Part shown: in pieces, positions 29,293 through 40,877 of the stretch
Layout of the letters: each line of letters begins with the position of its first letter
How positions within the stretch are numbered: the first letter of the stretch is position 1
NCBI RefSeq assembly: GCF_900096945.1
Contig: NZ_FMKA01000014.1
Span: 1-64,000 of the forward strand
Length of the DNA stretch: 64,000 nucleotides
DNA from: Anaerobium acetethylicum
Lineage (GTDB): Bacteria; Bacillota; Clostridia; Lachnospirales; Lachnospiraceae
Direction: 5' to 3'
Notes under the pieces: generated by a model
Database searches by the model: none
Seen by the model: the letters and a program-made list of their open reading frames with translations, nothing else
Told to the model about the DNA's origin: nothing
Position numbers and translations under genes: made by a program

Positions 29293-30807
29293 ATGTCAAT
29301 CAGAATGTCAGGTATGGTTTCGGGAATGGATACCGACTCTATTGTAAAGGAGCTGGTATCGGCCTATTCGACAAAAAAAACTAATCTTGAAAAGGCCCAG
29401 ACGAAGCTGGAGTGGAAGCAGGACGCCTGGAAGGAGCTAAACTCCAAGATATACAAGCTCTACAGCGGCAAGCTGAGCGCCATGCGCCGGGATTCCGGAT
29501 ACAGCATGAAGATGGCTTCAGTATCAGACGAGACAAAGGCTTCCGTTACGGCAGGGAACGGTGTGCCGGTCGGAACCCAGACCCTGGAGGTGGAGAGCCT
29601 TGCGAAATCCGGGTATCTGACCGGGGGAGTGCTCACGCCTGCCAGCGGGACTGTCAGCAGCAGCACGACGCTGGGGGAACTGGGGATTGCGGCGGACACC
29701 TCATTTACCATCAAGGCGGGGGACGGGGCCGAGACGGCAATCGAGCTGAAGTCGGGCACCACGGTTGCGGAGCTGCTGACTTCCATCAGGGCCACCGGGG
29801 TAAATGCCAGCTTCGACAGCACCAACCAGAGGCTTTTTATCAGCTCAAAACTTAGCGGCGAAGCGAACAATTTCACGATTTCCGCAGCAGGAGCGGACGC
29901 AGCGGCGATTGCGGCAAGCACGGCGGCTCTTGAAAACCTGGGCCTGAACGCAGCCGGCGGCGGATTCAAGGTAGAGGGGACGGATGCCTCCATCCTGCTG
30001 AACGGGGCGGAATTCACCTCCCAGACCAATTCCTTCAATATCAACGGCCTCACCATTACGGCTAAGGCGGAGACAGCTGCCGGTCAGGCGGTCAGCATCA
30101 ACACGGCAACGGACACCGAGGGGATATACAAGGGAATCAAGGATTTCCTTACCGAATACAACACCCTTGTCAACGAGATGGATTCCCTATATAATGCCGA
30201 TTCGGCAAGGGGATACGAGCCGCTGAGCGACGAGGAAAAGGAAGCTATGACCGACGACCAGATTGCGACCTGGGAGAAGAAGATCAAGGATGCGCTCCTT
30301 CGGAAGGACAGCACCCTGGGCACTGTTGGTTCCACGATGAAGAATGCCATGGCCCAGACCGTGGAGCTGGACGGCGTGAGCCACAGCCTTTCGGAATTTG
30401 GAATCAAGACCCTGGGCTACTTCGCATCAGATGAGAATGAACGGGGAGCCTACCACATTGATGGGGACAAGGACGATTCGGCGACCTCAGGAAATGAAGA
30501 CAAACTGAAAGCTGCGATTGCAGCCGATCCGGACGGGGTGATCGGATTTTTCAAGGGGCTTGCGACGAACCTTTATGACAAGCTTGATGCGAAGATGAAG
30601 AGCACGTCCCTGAACAGTACCTATAAGATCTACAGCGACAAGAAGATGGCTGCCGATTACCTGGAGTATGAAGATAAGCTGGAGCAATGGGACGAGAAGA
30701 TCGCGGATATGGAGGACTACTATTATAATCGCTTCTCCGCAATGGAGAAGGCCCTTTCAGACCTGGAGGCCAGCTCGTCGTCCCTTGCGTCTCTGCTCGG
30801 AAGCTGA
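29293..30807 (+). CDS. fliD: Flagellar cap protein FliD
   Basis: MSIRMSGMVSGMDTDSIVKELVSAYSTKKTNLEKAQTKLEWKQDAWKELNSKI. Confidence 0.92.
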   Translation: MSIRMSGMVSGMDTDSIVKELVSAYSTKKTNLEKAQTKLEWKQDAWKELNSKIYKLYSGKLSAMRRDSGYSMKMASVSDETKASVTAGNGVPVGTQTLEVESLAKSGYLTGGVLTPASGTVSSSTTLGELGIAADTSFTIKAGDGAETAIELKSGTTVAELLTSIRATGVNASFDSTNQRLFISSKLSGEANNFTISAAGADAAAIAASTAALENLGLNAAGGGFKVEGTDASILLNGAEFTSQTNSFNINGLTITAKAETAAGQAVSINTATDTEGIYKGIKDFLTEYNTLVNEMDSLYNADSARGYEPLSDEEKEAMTDDQIATWEKKIKDALLRKDSTLGTVGSTMKNAMAQTVELDGVSHSLSEFGIKTLGYFASDENERGAYHIDGDKDDSATSGNEDKLKAAIAADPDGVIGFFKGLATNLYDKLDAKMKSTSLNSTYKIYSDKKMAADYLEYEDKLEQWDEKIADMEDYYYNRFSAMEKALSDLEASSSSLASLLGS

Positions 30808-30826
30808 TTTAGGAGGGAATTAGAAA

Positions 30827-31210
30827 ATGGAGTTAAAAAATGCATATTCCGCATATAACAATAATAAGATACTGACCGCATCGCCGGCAGAGCTTACCCT
30901 GATGCTCTATGAGGGGGCAATCAAGTTCTGCAACATCGCAATCATGGGAATCGAACAGGGCGATATCGAGAAGGCTCACAACAACATCGTCAAAGCAGGG
31001 AATATCATCAGTGAATTTCAGACGACGCTGGATGAAAAATACCCGGTGGCAAAGGATTTTGACGCGGTTTACAGCTACCTGATCCAGCGCCTGTTCGATG
31101 CAAACCTGTCAAAAGATGCGGCAGTCCTGGAGGAGGTCCTGGAGCACCTGAGGATGATGCGGGATACCTGGAAAGAGGTCATGGTCAGGTCGAGGGCGGT
31201 TGCTCGGTAG
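30827..31210 (+). CDS. fliS: Flagellar export chaperone FliS
   Basis: AYSAYNNNKILTASPAELTLMLYEGAIKFCNIA. Confidence 0.93.
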   Translation: MELKNAYSAYNNNKILTASPAELTLMLYEGAIKFCNIAIMGIEQGDIEKAHNNIVKAGNIISEFQTTLDEKYPVAKDFDAVYSYLIQRLFDANLSKDAAVLEEVLEHLRMMRDTWKEVMVRSRAVAR

Positions 31211-31249
31211 TGGTGAGGCCAGCAGGATAAGGAAGGATGTGTCCGACAG

Positions 31250-31732
31250 ATGGAAATGATGGGAAACTACATGGATATCATGATAAGAAGCCTGGAAAAG
31301 AAGAACGGGATTCTGGAGCAGATGCTGGAGCTGAATGAGGAGCAGGGCAGGATGCTGGCGGAGCCGAAGCTCGACGAGGAAGCTTTCAGGGAGAGTGTCC
31401 GGAAGAAGTCGGAAATGGTCGAGGAGATCCGCCTGCAGGATGCCGGATTCGAAAAACTCTATGAGCGGGTGAAGTCGGAGCTTCTCAGGAACAGGGACAA
31501 GTACCGGGAAGAGATTCAGGAGATGAAGAGTCTGGTTGCCCTGGTCATGGATCATACCGTGTCTGTCAGAAACCTGGAAGAAAGGAACAAGACGTCGCTG
31601 CAGAACAGGTTCTGGAGGGAAAAGCAGGAGATCAGGCAGGCAAAGAAGACCACGCGGGCGGCGGCCAGCTATCTCAAGAGCAGCGGACTCATGGGGTATG
31701 TGGAGCCGCAGTTTATGGATAGAAAAAAATAG
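31250..31732 (+). CDS. FliT-like coiled-coil flagellar chaperone
   Basis: Helical protein directly downstream of fliS. Confidence 0.5.
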   Translation: MEMMGNYMDIMIRSLEKKNGILEQMLELNEEQGRMLAEPKLDEEAFRESVRKKSEMVEEIRLQDAGFEKLYERVKSELLRNRDKYREEIQEMKSLVALVMDHTVSVRNLEERNKTSLQNRFWREKQEIRQAKKTTRAAASYLKSSGLMGYVEPQFMDRKK

Positions 31733-31763
31733 AAAAATTTTTAAAAAAAGTGGATTTGGGTGT

Positions 31764-31789
31764 TAAGTATCGGCCGGGGATGACGATAT
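31764..31789 (+). promoter_or_regulatory. Sigma-28-type promoter of flagellin gene
   Basis: TAAG-N14-GACGATAT. Confidence 0.6.
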
Positions 31790-32018
31790 AATAGGTAAGC
31801 AGGAGCGGATTGGAGCGTACGGCCAGGATGCTTTTGCAGAAGTTTGCCGATGTGCTGAAAGTAAACATGGCGTTGAAAATTCTTTCGATTTGTTGAAAGT
31901 ATTCATTGATGAAATTCAACAATAAAGCAACGTTATGCTTACAAGGACAAGTAAAAAGCAACAATTCAACAACTATTCAACATGGTGGTAGGTTCAAAGA
32001 GCTTAACTACAAATAAGG

Positions 32019-32028
32019 ACAAGGATGT
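32019..32028 (+). promoter_or_regulatory. Candidate CsrA-binding site in flagellin leader
   Basis: ACAAGGATGT matches the core of the CsrA consensus (ACARGGAUGU); GACA/TGTC can close a loop exposing AGGA. Confidence 0.65.
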
Positions 32029-32060
32029 CTGGAAAACAAAATTCAAGGAGGGATTTTATT

Positions 32061-33278
32061 ATGATCATCAATCACAATATGAACGCTATGAATGCTCATA
32101 GAAATATGGGGATGAACACAATTAACACAGGTAAGTCAATGGAGAAGCTTTCTTCAGGTTTAAGAATCAACAGAGCTGGTGATGATGCGGCAGGTCTTGC
32201 TATTTCAGAAAAGATGAGAGGTCAGATTAGAGGTCTTGACCAGGCTTCGAGAAATGCTCAAGATGGTATTTCATTAATTCAGACTGCTGAAGGTGCATTA
32301 AATGAAACGCATTCAATTCTTCAAAGAATGAAGGAACTTTCTACTCAATCTGCGAATGGTACACTAGATGACACTGTTGATAGAGCTGCTATTCAGACAG
32401 AAGTTAACAAGTTAAATGAAGAAATGGATAGAATAGCTTCTACAACTAATTTTAATGGTAAAAAGCTTTTGGATGGTTCTATTGGTGCAGGAGCTACAAG
32501 TGTAGCGGGATATGATAAGACTTTAACTTTAGCAACAGCAGCAGCAACGGTTACATCGGTAAACGGAGTTGATGCGAAAGCTGCCGATACAATTACATCA
32601 GCTGTAACTGGTTCTGAAGTAACGTTTACATCAACAGATGCAGCAGGAAATGCTACAACTAAAGTTGTGGATATAGCAGATGTTTTAACTGATAAAGAAA
32701 CAGGGGGAACATTTACGGCTGCTACAGGTAAGCAGGGAGTTATTGACCTTACATCAGTTGGACTAGGTAGAATTGAGTTTACGGCTCAAGATGCGACTGC
32801 TGATGCAGCTACACTGGCGGCAGATTTGAATACTTTCTTTACTGCTGGTAAAGCAGTTGTTGGAACCCCTGGAGCAGGTGGTTCATTACAGCTTCAGGTT
32901 GGCGACTCAACTGATTCAGCGCAGAAGGTTTCTGTTGATATATCAAGTATGAGTTCATCATCTTTAGGCGTAGGCGGTCTTGATGTTTCAAGTCAAAGCG
33001 CTGCTACTGCATCTATAGACAAGGTTAAAAATGCTATAAATGCTGTTTCCACTCAAAGAGCTAAGTTAGGTGCAACACAGAATAGATTAGAGCACACAAT
33101 TAACAACTTAGGAACAACTAGCGAGAACTTAACAGCAGCGGAATCAAGAATCAGAGACGTAGACATGGCTAAAGAAATGATGACATTCTCAAAGAACAAC
33201 ATTCTTAGCCAGGCAGCTCAGGCTATGCTTGCTCAAGCTAACCAGCAGCCACAGGGCGTTCTTCAGTTATTAAGATAA
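32061..33278 (+). CDS. fliC: Flagellin
   Basis: [16 protein letters not shown]...[32 protein letters not shown]; ends [23 protein letters not shown]. Confidence 0.96.
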   Translation: MIINHNMNAMNAHRNMGMNTINTGKSMEKLSSGLRINRAGDDAAGLAISEKMRGQIRGLDQASRNAQDGISLIQTAEGALNETHSILQRMKELSTQSANGTLDDTVDRAAIQTEVNKLNEEMDRIASTTNFNGKKLLDGSIGAGATSVAGYDKTLTLATAAATVTSVNGVDAKAADTITSAVTGSEVTFTSTDAAGNATTKVVDIADVLTDKETGGTFTAATGKQGVIDLTSVGLGRIEFTAQDATADAATLAADLNTFFTAGKAVVGTPGAGGSLQLQVGDSTDSAQKVSVDISSMSSSSLGVGGLDVSSQSAATASIDKVKNAINAVSTQRAKLGATQNRLEHTINNLGTTSENLTAAESRIRDVDMAKEMMTFSKNNILSQAAQAMLAQANQQPQGVLQLLR

Positions 33279-33304
33279 TTGATAAGCTTATAAAAGCAAT
33301 AATA

Positions 33305-33335
33305 AGGAGTCAGGGTGAAAACTCTGGCTTCTTTT
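33305..33335 (+). terminator. Intrinsic terminator after flagellin gene
   Basis: AGGAGTCAGGGT/ACTCTGGCTTCT stem with G-T pairs, then T-run. Confidence 0.7.
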
Positions 33336-33356
33336 GTGATTTTTTCGAAAGGGAAT

Positions 33357-33902
33357 AAAGACGCTCCGGTCGCAGGCTCCCTCCGCTAAAGTACCAGGCA
33401 CCATGTACAAAGTGTGAATGAATAATGAATAAAAAATGAACAAGCGAATTGCGGGCACGAAGATGCAGTGGTATCTGCCTCCGTGAACAGATAATGAAGG
33501 TTATTCGGTATCAACAAACAGAACTTCGGGTAAAAGCTACAACACTGATTTTGAAACAGAAAGACGCTCCGGTCGCAGGCTCCCTCTGCTAAGGTACCAG
33601 GCACCATGTACAAGATGTGAATGAATAATGAACAATAAATGAACAAACGAATTGCAGGCACGAAGATGCAGTGGTACCTGCCCCCGTGAACAGATAAAGA
33701 CGCTCCGGTCGCAGGCTCCCTCCGCTAAGGTACCAGGCACCATGCACAAAGTGTGAATGAACAATGAACAATAAATGAACAAACGACTTGCGGGCGCAAA
33801 GATGCAGTGGTACCTGCCCCCGTGAATAGATAATGACGGTTATTCGATACCAGCTAACAGAACTTCGGGTAAAAGCCCAAACCCTGATTTTGAAACAGAG
33901 TT
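33357..33902. repeat. Composite intergenic repeat: three A units (about 136 bp) and two B units
   Basis: AAAGACGCTCCGGTCGCAGGCTCCCTC...GGTACCAGGCACCATG starts at 33357, 33560, 33696; order A-B-A-A-B. Confidence 0.9.
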
Positions 33903-33976
33903 GCAGCTTTTATGTAACTGGTAGCAGAAAAAGCGTGCAAAGACTTGCATGAAGAAAGTAAGTGGGAGGTGATCGG

Positions 33977-34156
33977 ATGGACATAGCAGCATTATCAATA
34001 ATAATGAGTCAGTCAAGAGTACAGGAATCAGCTGGCATTTCGGTAATGAAGATGGCAATGGATACAGGAAAAGAATCGGCTGCCCAGATGACAGAAATGA
34101 TGAAGAACATGGCAGTAGATCCTAATCGAGGACTGCATTTGGATGTTCGAGTATAG
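33977..34156 (+). CDS. YjfB-family putative motility protein
   Basis: MDIAALSIIMSQSRVQESAGISVMKMAMD. Confidence 0.75.
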   Translation: MDIAALSIIMSQSRVQESAGISVMKMAMDTGKESAAQMTEMMKNMAVDPNRGLHLDVRV

Positions 34157-34405
34157 GTATTGATGAAGAGAAGAACGAAAGTTAAAGTTGGAATTATATG
34201 GATATGAGAGTCATGGCGAATATGGTACAGAGAAAGACTTTCTTCGCTCCTTAGAAGTGCAATGCGAAAATTAGAAAAAGGATTTGCCCAAAAAGATGAA
34301 TATGAATGAACGTTATTTCAAAATAAATTAGATCAATAGGTGAGAATAATGATGAAAAAGAGAGTTATAAAATAGAATTCAATACGTACCAAGTTAGTAG
34401 TATCA

Positions 34406-36355
34406 ATGATAGCGCTGTGTGTTCTACCGCTTATTATTTTAGGGATGGGTTCCTATCAGCAATTAAAATCCAAGCTGGATGAAAAGCTAAGATTGACAAG
34501 CACACAGACCTTGTCGCAGATAAATGAAAGTTTGCAGGAATACTTTAATGGAATGACTCAATTGATATCTGTGGCTACGGATAATTATCATATAAATCAT
34601 ATAAATGAAGGCGATCATATAACCTATGCAATCGATTTGCCGAAAAATATGAAGGAAAATAATGCAGATATCCTAAATGTGTATTATGGTCTTGCAGACA
34701 AGGGAATACATATATATCCCGAAACCGAATTACCTGATGATTACGATCCTACAACGAGACCCTGGTATCAGGATGCAGTTGCTAAGGAGGGCAATGTGAT
34801 ATTGACAACTCCGTATGAAGACGCTTCTACTGGAGACAATGTTATCACAATAGCAAAAGCAGTAGTGAGCAATGGCAAGGTTATCGGGGTGATTGCGATG
34901 GATTGCTCATTATCTACTTTGACGGAGAAGATAGGCCAGAAGAAGGTGGGAAATAGCGGCTATATTTTTCTCGCGGACCAGGAGGGCAAGATCATTGCAC
35001 ATCCTAACAGCGAATTGATCAATACGGATACGGCAGCAAAACTGTCATTTTGGTCACAGGCCAAAAAAAATGATAGCGGTTTTGTTGACTATAATTATAA
35101 TGATGAAAATAAATTTGGGGTATTTCAGACGAATGCGATTACCGGTTGGAAACTGGTTGCGACTCTTGATGACGAAGAGCTTACGGATGATACGAAATCC
35201 ATATTAAATACCACGTTCATAATTATTGCGTTGATGGCTTTGATATCAATTGGAGTTTCTGTATTTATTAGTTCTGGAATTTCAAAGAACATATCAATGC
35301 TCATGTATGTGTTTTCGAAAGCATCCCATGGAGACTTTACAGTAACAATTAAGACAAAAACAAAAGATGAATTTAAAGACTTGGCAGAGTCGTTTAATAT
35401 TATGATTAAAGATGTATCAAATCTTTTAGGAAATGTGATCCGTTCAGCGGAAACAGTAGAAGAAACGTCCTCTCATCTGGCCTCTATGTCTTCAGAAGCA
35501 ACACTTGCCGTAGGTGAAGTTGCAAAAGCAATTGACGAAGTTTCCAGAGGTGCAATTACGCAGGCAGAAGAGACGCAGGAAGGTGTCAATGGTATGGAAC
35601 GGCTGTCAGTAAAACTGGATGAAATTAATGGGAATTCCGATGAAATGGATTTGATAGCAAATAATACAAAAGCGCTAAGCTCAAATGGTCTTATCATGGT
35701 TGAAACATTAATTGAAAAGTCCAATAAGACAAAAGCCGCTACGGATGAAGTGAATCGAATTATTGGGGATATGTATGAAAGTTCATTGCAGATCAGTAAT
35801 ATTTCAGACGCATTGGCAGCAATAACGGCACAGACTAATTTATTATCCTTGAATGCAAGCATAGAAGCCGCAAGGGCAGGCGAGGCAGGCAGAGGGTTTG
35901 CTGTTGTTGCCAGCGAAATCAGAAATCTGGCAGAGCAGTCTAAGAATTCGACAGAAGAGATAAAAGCAATTATTGAAGATATTCAGTCTAAAGCTTCTAG
36001 TGTGGCGGAATCGATCAAAGGTACAAACTTTGTTGTCCAGGAACAAGATGTTGCGGTTGTCGAGACGCAGCAAATATTTGATAAAATACTGAACTCCATT
36101 AGTGAGATGGCAAATAAAGTAAGAGAAATAAGGGAATCAATAAAAATAACAAATGAGAATAAATCGGCATTATTATCATCTATGGAAAATATATCAGCAG
36201 TATCTCAGGAAACAGCGTCTGCATCTGAAGAAGTAACTGCTTCCACAGAAGAAATAAATGCAACCATGGAAGAATTCACTAGATATTCTGAAAATCTGAA
36301 AAATGTAGCGGATCAACTTGGCGTAGAAGTTGGTAAATTTGTAATACAAAAATAG
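34406..36355 (+). CDS. Methyl-accepting chemotaxis protein (dCache-HAMP-MCP); upstream N-terminal part blocked by in-frame TAG
   Basis: [10 protein letters not shown] Cache motif; MCP hairpin [40 protein letters not shown]. Confidence 0.9.
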   Translation: MIALCVLPLIILGMGSYQQLKSKLDEKLRLTSTQTLSQINESLQEYFNGMTQLISVATDNYHINHINEGDHITYAIDLPKNMKENNADILNVYYGLADKGIHIYPETELPDDYDPTTRPWYQDAVAKEGNVILTTPYEDASTGDNVITIAKAVVSNGKVIGVIAMDCSLSTLTEKIGQKKVGNSGYIFLADQEGKIIAHPNSELINTDTAAKLSFWSQAKKNDSGFVDYNYNDENKFGVFQTNAITGWKLVATLDDEELTDDTKSILNTTFIIIALMALISIGVSVFISSGISKNISMLMYVFSKASHGDFTVTIKTKTKDEFKDLAESFNIMIKDVSNLLGNVIRSAETVEETSSHLASMSSEATLAVGEVAKAIDEVSRGAITQAEETQEGVNGMERLSVKLDEINGNSDEMDLIANNTKALSSNGLIMVETLIEKSNKTKAATDEVNRIIGDMYESSLQISNISDALAAITAQTNLLSLNASIEAARAGEAGRGFAVVASEIRNLAEQSKNSTEEIKAIIEDIQSKASSVAESIKGTNFVVQEQDVAVVETQQIFDKILNSISEMANKVREIRESIKITNENKSALLSSMENISAVSQETASASEEVTASTEEINATMEEFTRYSENLKNVADQLGVEVGKFVIQK

Positions 36356-36447
36356 GGTCCGAATACGAAGGAAAGACTGATAAATTATAAAAGTGAAAAT
36401 ATGTACAGATGATTCAAATAGCGTCAGAACGAGGGGAATAAAAAAAT

Positions 36448-38142
36448 ATGAAAATAAAGTGGAAAATTGTGTCGGCATCCATAGGGATTATCGTATTATT
36501 GACATTATCAATTGTGTTATTTACTCATGAGAAAGTGAATAGCCTTGTTTTCAGTAAAAACAGTGAGGAATTACAGAATTATTCCAATATGGGGCTTCAG
36601 TTGTTCGAACGGTCGTATGAGGGCAGCTGGTCCATAAAGGAGGGCAGACTTTTTAAGGGTGATATACAGATTAATGAAAATTATGAATTGATTGATGGCT
36701 TTACAAAAGGGAGCCAGGTTCTTGCCACGGTGTTTCAAAATGATATGAGAATCGCGACCAATGTGCAGGATGAAAGTGGAAAGAGAATGATTGGAACGCG
36801 GGCATCTGAGGAAGTGATAGACCAGGTCATTAAACAAGGCAGGCCATATTTGGGCACTGCCAATATTCTTGGAAAGTCCGCCCAGACATATTATATTCCG
36901 ATTAAGGATGAAGGCGGAACAGTAATTGGGATGTGGTTCGTTGGAATTTATACAGATGTGGTTTCGAAAAAGATTGATGATGCAATGATGATCATTGTCT
37001 GTCTGGCAGGCATATTATTAGTGGTCGCTGTTCTTGTAGCATATTTACTTGGGAATACCATTGCCAAAGGTATTAAAAGGATTCAGGACAGGCTGCATCT
37101 TATGGAAGAAGGAAAATTTGATTTCTGTTTTGAAGAAAAGCTGCTGAAGCGAAAAGATGAAGTTGGTGCTATTGCGCGTTCATCTTATAACATGCAGAGC
37201 AAGATAGCGGAAATAATAAAAAACATCCAGATTGAATCTGAGAATGTAAAAGGGATTTCAAGTCAGACTTTTAAGAGAATGGAAGAAGTGCATAGTAATA
37301 TTGAAGATATTTTAGCAACAACAGAAGAGTTATCAGCAGGAATGGAAGAGACATCAGCTTCGACAGAAGAAATGAATGCCTCTGCCTGTGAAATTGAATC
37401 GGAAGTTTCTGACATGAAAGATCGCACATTACGTGGAGAGAATCTGGCGCATGAGATAAAACGGCGTGCAGGAAAACTGAAGGATGAGACAGGGAAATCG
37501 CATCAGAACGCAATTGAAATCTATGATAGGACCAACATACAGTTGCGTGAATCAATCAAGAGGACAGGAGCGATAGAAGAAATTAAGGAGCTGTCACAGA
37601 CTATTCTGCAAATTACAAGTCAGACTAATCTTCTGGCCCTGAATGCCGCAATAGAAGCAGCCAGAGCGGGCGAGGCCGGCAGGGGATTTGCCGTCGTTGC
37701 AGATGAAATCAGAGTGCTTGCAGAAAATTCTAAAAATGCTGTATCAAGGATTAATGATATTACCTATAACGTATCAGAAGCAGTAGAAAGTGTTGTACAA
37801 GATTCAAAAGCATTGCTTGATTTTGTGGATAATCAGGTTCTGAACGATTATGAAATGCTTGTAGATACCAGCAGGCAATACGATCAGGATGCGGATTCGG
37901 TGCAGCAGGTTGTAACAGAGATTCATATAATTGCGGAGCAGTTATATGAAACGATCCAGCAAATGAGACAGGCTATCGATGAAATTACAACCGCAGCGGG
38001 CGAAGGCGCTCAAGGAACAACTGATATAGCAGCAAGAGTAGCAGATATTGCTTCCAAAACAGATGATGTGTTGCATCAATCAATGGAAAATAAAAAAAGT
38101 GCAGAAAAACTGGACGAAATGGCGGGCTTCTTTCTGTTATAG
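36448..38142 (+). CDS. Methyl-accepting chemotaxis protein with periplasmic Cache-type domain
   Basis: [40 protein letters not shown]. Confidence 0.9.
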   Translation: MKIKWKIVSASIGIIVLLTLSIVLFTHEKVNSLVFSKNSEELQNYSNMGLQLFERSYEGSWSIKEGRLFKGDIQINENYELIDGFTKGSQVLATVFQNDMRIATNVQDESGKRMIGTRASEEVIDQVIKQGRPYLGTANILGKSAQTYYIPIKDEGGTVIGMWFVGIYTDVVSKKIDDAMMIIVCLAGILLVVAVLVAYLLGNTIAKGIKRIQDRLHLMEEGKFDFCFEEKLLKRKDEVGAIARSSYNMQSKIAEIIKNIQIESENVKGISSQTFKRMEEVHSNIEDILATTEELSAGMEETSASTEEMNASACEIESEVSDMKDRTLRGENLAHEIKRRAGKLKDETGKSHQNAIEIYDRTNIQLRESIKRTGAIEEIKELSQTILQITSQTNLLALNAAIEAARAGEAGRGFAVVADEIRVLAENSKNAVSRINDITYNVSEAVESVVQDSKALLDFVDNQVLNDYEMLVDTSRQYDQDADSVQQVVTEIHIIAEQLYETIQQMRQAIDEITTAAGEGAQGTTDIAARVADIASKTDDVLHQSMENKKSAEKLDEMAGFFLL

Positions 38143-38443
38143 GTTTTAAATAACCTGTCGAAGAGGTTAATAGAAAAACATAAAAATCAGAAAAACTTTT
38201 AATAAATTTTGAAACCGGGTTATCATTTTGGCTGTATTGTGTTATGCTTTTATTTAAAACAAGTCCTAAGGTTTGTGGTTCTGACTGGATATTTCCGGGT
38301 AAAAACCGCAATAAGCAGCAAACATTCCTGGATACAGCAACAGCAGCAATCAGCATCATGGTTATCATTTGGGGATTTGAATATTTTTGTACAATGAAAC
38401 TATACTTCCTGGACCTTGGAAAGCGGATTTCTGAGAAAATGAA

Positions 38444-40138
38444 ATGAGGAATTTGGTGGTAAAAAAAATAAAAAACAATATGGTTATCATCATGATTATC
38501 AGTTTAATCAATATGCTTCTTGTTTTCTTGTTTTATCAAGGCGATCTGATTATAAAAAGAGAAGTATATGGAAAGAATATTGAACATGGAATGACAAAAT
38601 GCGCTGAAGTTGCCAATGGTCTGGACAATATTATTTACCTTGGCGAAAACATTGTTAATTTTATTGATCGGGATTATCAATATTTATCAGACACAAATAA
38701 TCTGGATAGTATGAAAGAGATGTTGATAAATCAGACTTTTGAGTTGATCAACCAGAATGAAAAATATTTTGAAAATCTGTATATAGGGTATGATCAATAT
38801 GTATTCAGTGCTGAAAATGGAGTGTATGAAAACTTTTCGCCTGTCGGAAGGCCCTGGTTCGAGAGTGCACTGGAAAGAGACGGACTGGTTATAACAAGTC
38901 CCTATGAGGATTTTTATACAGGTGAGACGGTGATCACGATTTCAAAAAGAATCGGAAATACTGATGGCGTTGTGGGGCTGGATATCCTGCAAACAAAAAT
39001 ACTGGAAATGTTAAAAAGGGAAACGGAGAGTGCGGATAGTATAAAGTTGGGCTTTATTATTAACCGGGATGGAATTATCATTGCAAGAACGGATGGTGAA
39101 CATACTGGGAAATCAGTTGTTGACAGTTCTCTTGCAAATGCAGATAAGCTGGAACCTTACTATGAACAATTACTGAAGGATGATTCGGGTACAATCATGT
39201 TTGATCAGGAAGGCTACGCTTATGGCCTGGTCCACCAAAAAACCGCATCCGATTGGCAGGTCGTGTATGTGGTTGATAAAGAAGTGATGAGCAGTGAAAC
39301 GATGCTATTAAGGCGTCAGTTTGAAATCTATTTTGTAATATCATTCCTACTGTTAAACTCTGTCGTCATTGTTTATAACTACAAAAGACATAAGGCTATA
39401 AAATTGAAAGAACGTGCAGAAAATGCAGAAAAAAATCTGCTGGAACACAAAAAACAGCTGGAAAATCTTGTGAACGAAAGAACGGAGAAGATACTGCTGC
39501 AATCGAAAAAGTTAGAGGAATTAAATACTGCAGTTATCGATAATTTGGCTGATGTTGTAGAGTTTCGTGATTTGGAGTCAGGACAGCATATCAAACGAAT
39601 GAAGAATTATGTGGAAATTGTCATAAAGAAGGCAATAGAGTTATACCCGGAGTATGCCAGTTACCAGGACAAAATCGGTAAGATATGTGAGGCTTCTGCG
39701 CTGCATGATATAGGTAAGATCGGAATATCGGACCTGATTCTGTTGAAACCAGGAAAACTCACCATAGAAGAATTCGAAGAGATCAAAAAGCATACGATTA
39801 TTGGAGGAGAGCTGGCGGCAAAAATCCTGGAAAAATATGATGCGGATTTAAAAGAGTTTGGCTATCAAATATGCAGATATCATCACGAAAGATATGATGG
39901 CAAAGGATACCCGGACGGCTTGAAAAATGAAGATATACCATTTTGCGCACAAGTGGTTGGAATTGTGGATGTTTATGATGCCCTGATCGAGAAAAGGGTA
40001 TATAAGAAGCCATTCAGCCATGAGAAGGCTATTGAAATGATTGTAAATGGAGAATGTGGGAAGTTTTCGGAAAAGATCATAAACACTTTATTGCTGGTGG
40101 AGGATGAATTAAAAGCGATCGGTCATGAAAATAATTGA
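38444..40138 (+). CDS. Cache sensor HD-GYP domain protein (putative c-di-GMP phosphodiesterase)
   Basis: ASALHDIGKIGI, RYHHERYDGKGYPDGLKNEDIP, GRPWFESAL Cache motif. Confidence 0.9.
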   Translation: MRNLVVKKIKNNMVIIMIISLINMLLVFLFYQGDLIIKREVYGKNIEHGMTKCAEVANGLDNIIYLGENIVNFIDRDYQYLSDTNNLDSMKEMLINQTFELINQNEKYFENLYIGYDQYVFSAENGVYENFSPVGRPWFESALERDGLVITSPYEDFYTGETVITISKRIGNTDGVVGLDILQTKILEMLKRETESADSIKLGFIINRDGIIIARTDGEHTGKSVVDSSLANADKLEPYYEQLLKDDSGTIMFDQEGYAYGLVHQKTASDWQVVYVVDKEVMSSETMLLRRQFEIYFVISFLLLNSVVIVYNYKRHKAIKLKERAENAEKNLLEHKKQLENLVNERTEKILLQSKKLEELNTAVIDNLADVVEFRDLESGQHIKRMKNYVEIVIKKAIELYPEYASYQDKIGKICEASALHDIGKIGISDLILLKPGKLTIEEFEEIKKHTIIGGELAAKILEKYDADLKEFGYQICRYHHERYDGKGYPDGLKNEDIPFCAQVVGIVDVYDALIEKRVYKKPFSHEKAIEMIVNGECGKFSEKIINTLLLVEDELKAIGHENN

Positions 40139-40181
40139 TTTCATTCTAAAGGGCGGGTGTGGTGCCCGCCAAACCCACCCG

Positions 40182-40214
40182 GAACCGGACTTGCGGAACT
40201 TTCGCATCCGGTTC
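40182..40214 (-). ncRNA. Group II intron domain V-like remnant, no RT
   Basis: Reverse strand GAACCGGATGCGAAAGTTCCGCAAGTCCGGTTC folds like DV; triad position reads AAC rather than AGC. Confidence 0.35.
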
Positions 40215-40354
40215 TTCGCTTTAAAGCAGCAGAAATGCCCGGGTAATCGGTCTGTCTGAAGCAGGTAGTGGATAACCTTTCCAAAATTCTCCTTGCATTT
40301 TCCCCTGTTTAGTGTTAAAATATTTAAATCTCACAGGCAAAAAGGCAAAAAGAG

Positions 40355-40384
40355 TTGACGAATTAAAGGTGTTTGTGATATATT
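40355..40384 (+). promoter_or_regulatory. Promoter upstream of rpmG-secE-nusG
   Basis: TTGACG-N18-TATATT. Confidence 0.6.
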
Positions 40385-40472
40385 AGACTAGCGATGGAAG
40401 TAGGTCTTTTTTTTATGCCTAAAAACAAGAAACAATTCAACAAACAAAGAAATTTAAGTGGAGGTGGAAGTT

Positions 40473-40622
40473 GTGCGCGTAAAGATAACATTGGCATGTA
40501 CAGAGTGTAAACAGCGTAATTACAACAGTACAAAGGATAAGAAAGCTCATCCTGACAGAATGGAAACAAAAAAATACTGTAGATTCTGTAAAACACACAC
40601 ATTACACAAAGAAACTAAGTAA
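40473..40622 (+). CDS. rpmG: Ribosomal protein L33 (GTG start; absent from ORF track)
   Basis: [49 protein letters not shown]. Confidence 0.95.
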   Translation: MRVKITLACTECKQRNYNSTKDKKAHPDRMETKKYCRFCKTHTLHKETK

Positions 40623-40654
40623 GAAATTAGAAAACTGACAAAGGAAGTGTAGGA

Positions 40655-40861
40655 ATGGGAGAAACTGTAGTTGCAGAAAAAGCCCCCAAAAAGAGCTGGT
40701 TCAAAGGTCTTAAAGCAGAATTTAAGAAAATTTCCTGGCCAGACAAGAAATCACTTGGTAAACAGACTACAGCAGTTGTAGTCGTATCTATCTTCTTAGG
40801 TGTAATTATTTCCGTAATCGATCTGATCGTAAAATACGGAGTCGAATTCCTAGTAAAATAA
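40655..40861 (+). CDS. secE: Preprotein translocase subunit SecE
   Basis: WFKGLKAEFKKISWPDKKSLGKQTTAVVVVS. Confidence 0.95.
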   Translation: MGETVVAEKAPKKSWFKGLKAEFKKISWPDKKSLGKQTTAVVVVSIFLGVIISVIDLIVKYGVEFLVK

Positions 40862-40877
40862 AGGCAAAGGTGATTTT

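Noticed and set aside
33357-33902. Repeat array downstream of fliC considered as CRISPR
   Set aside because: Only three long units, irregular spacing and no cas genes; better explained as intergenic repeat modules.
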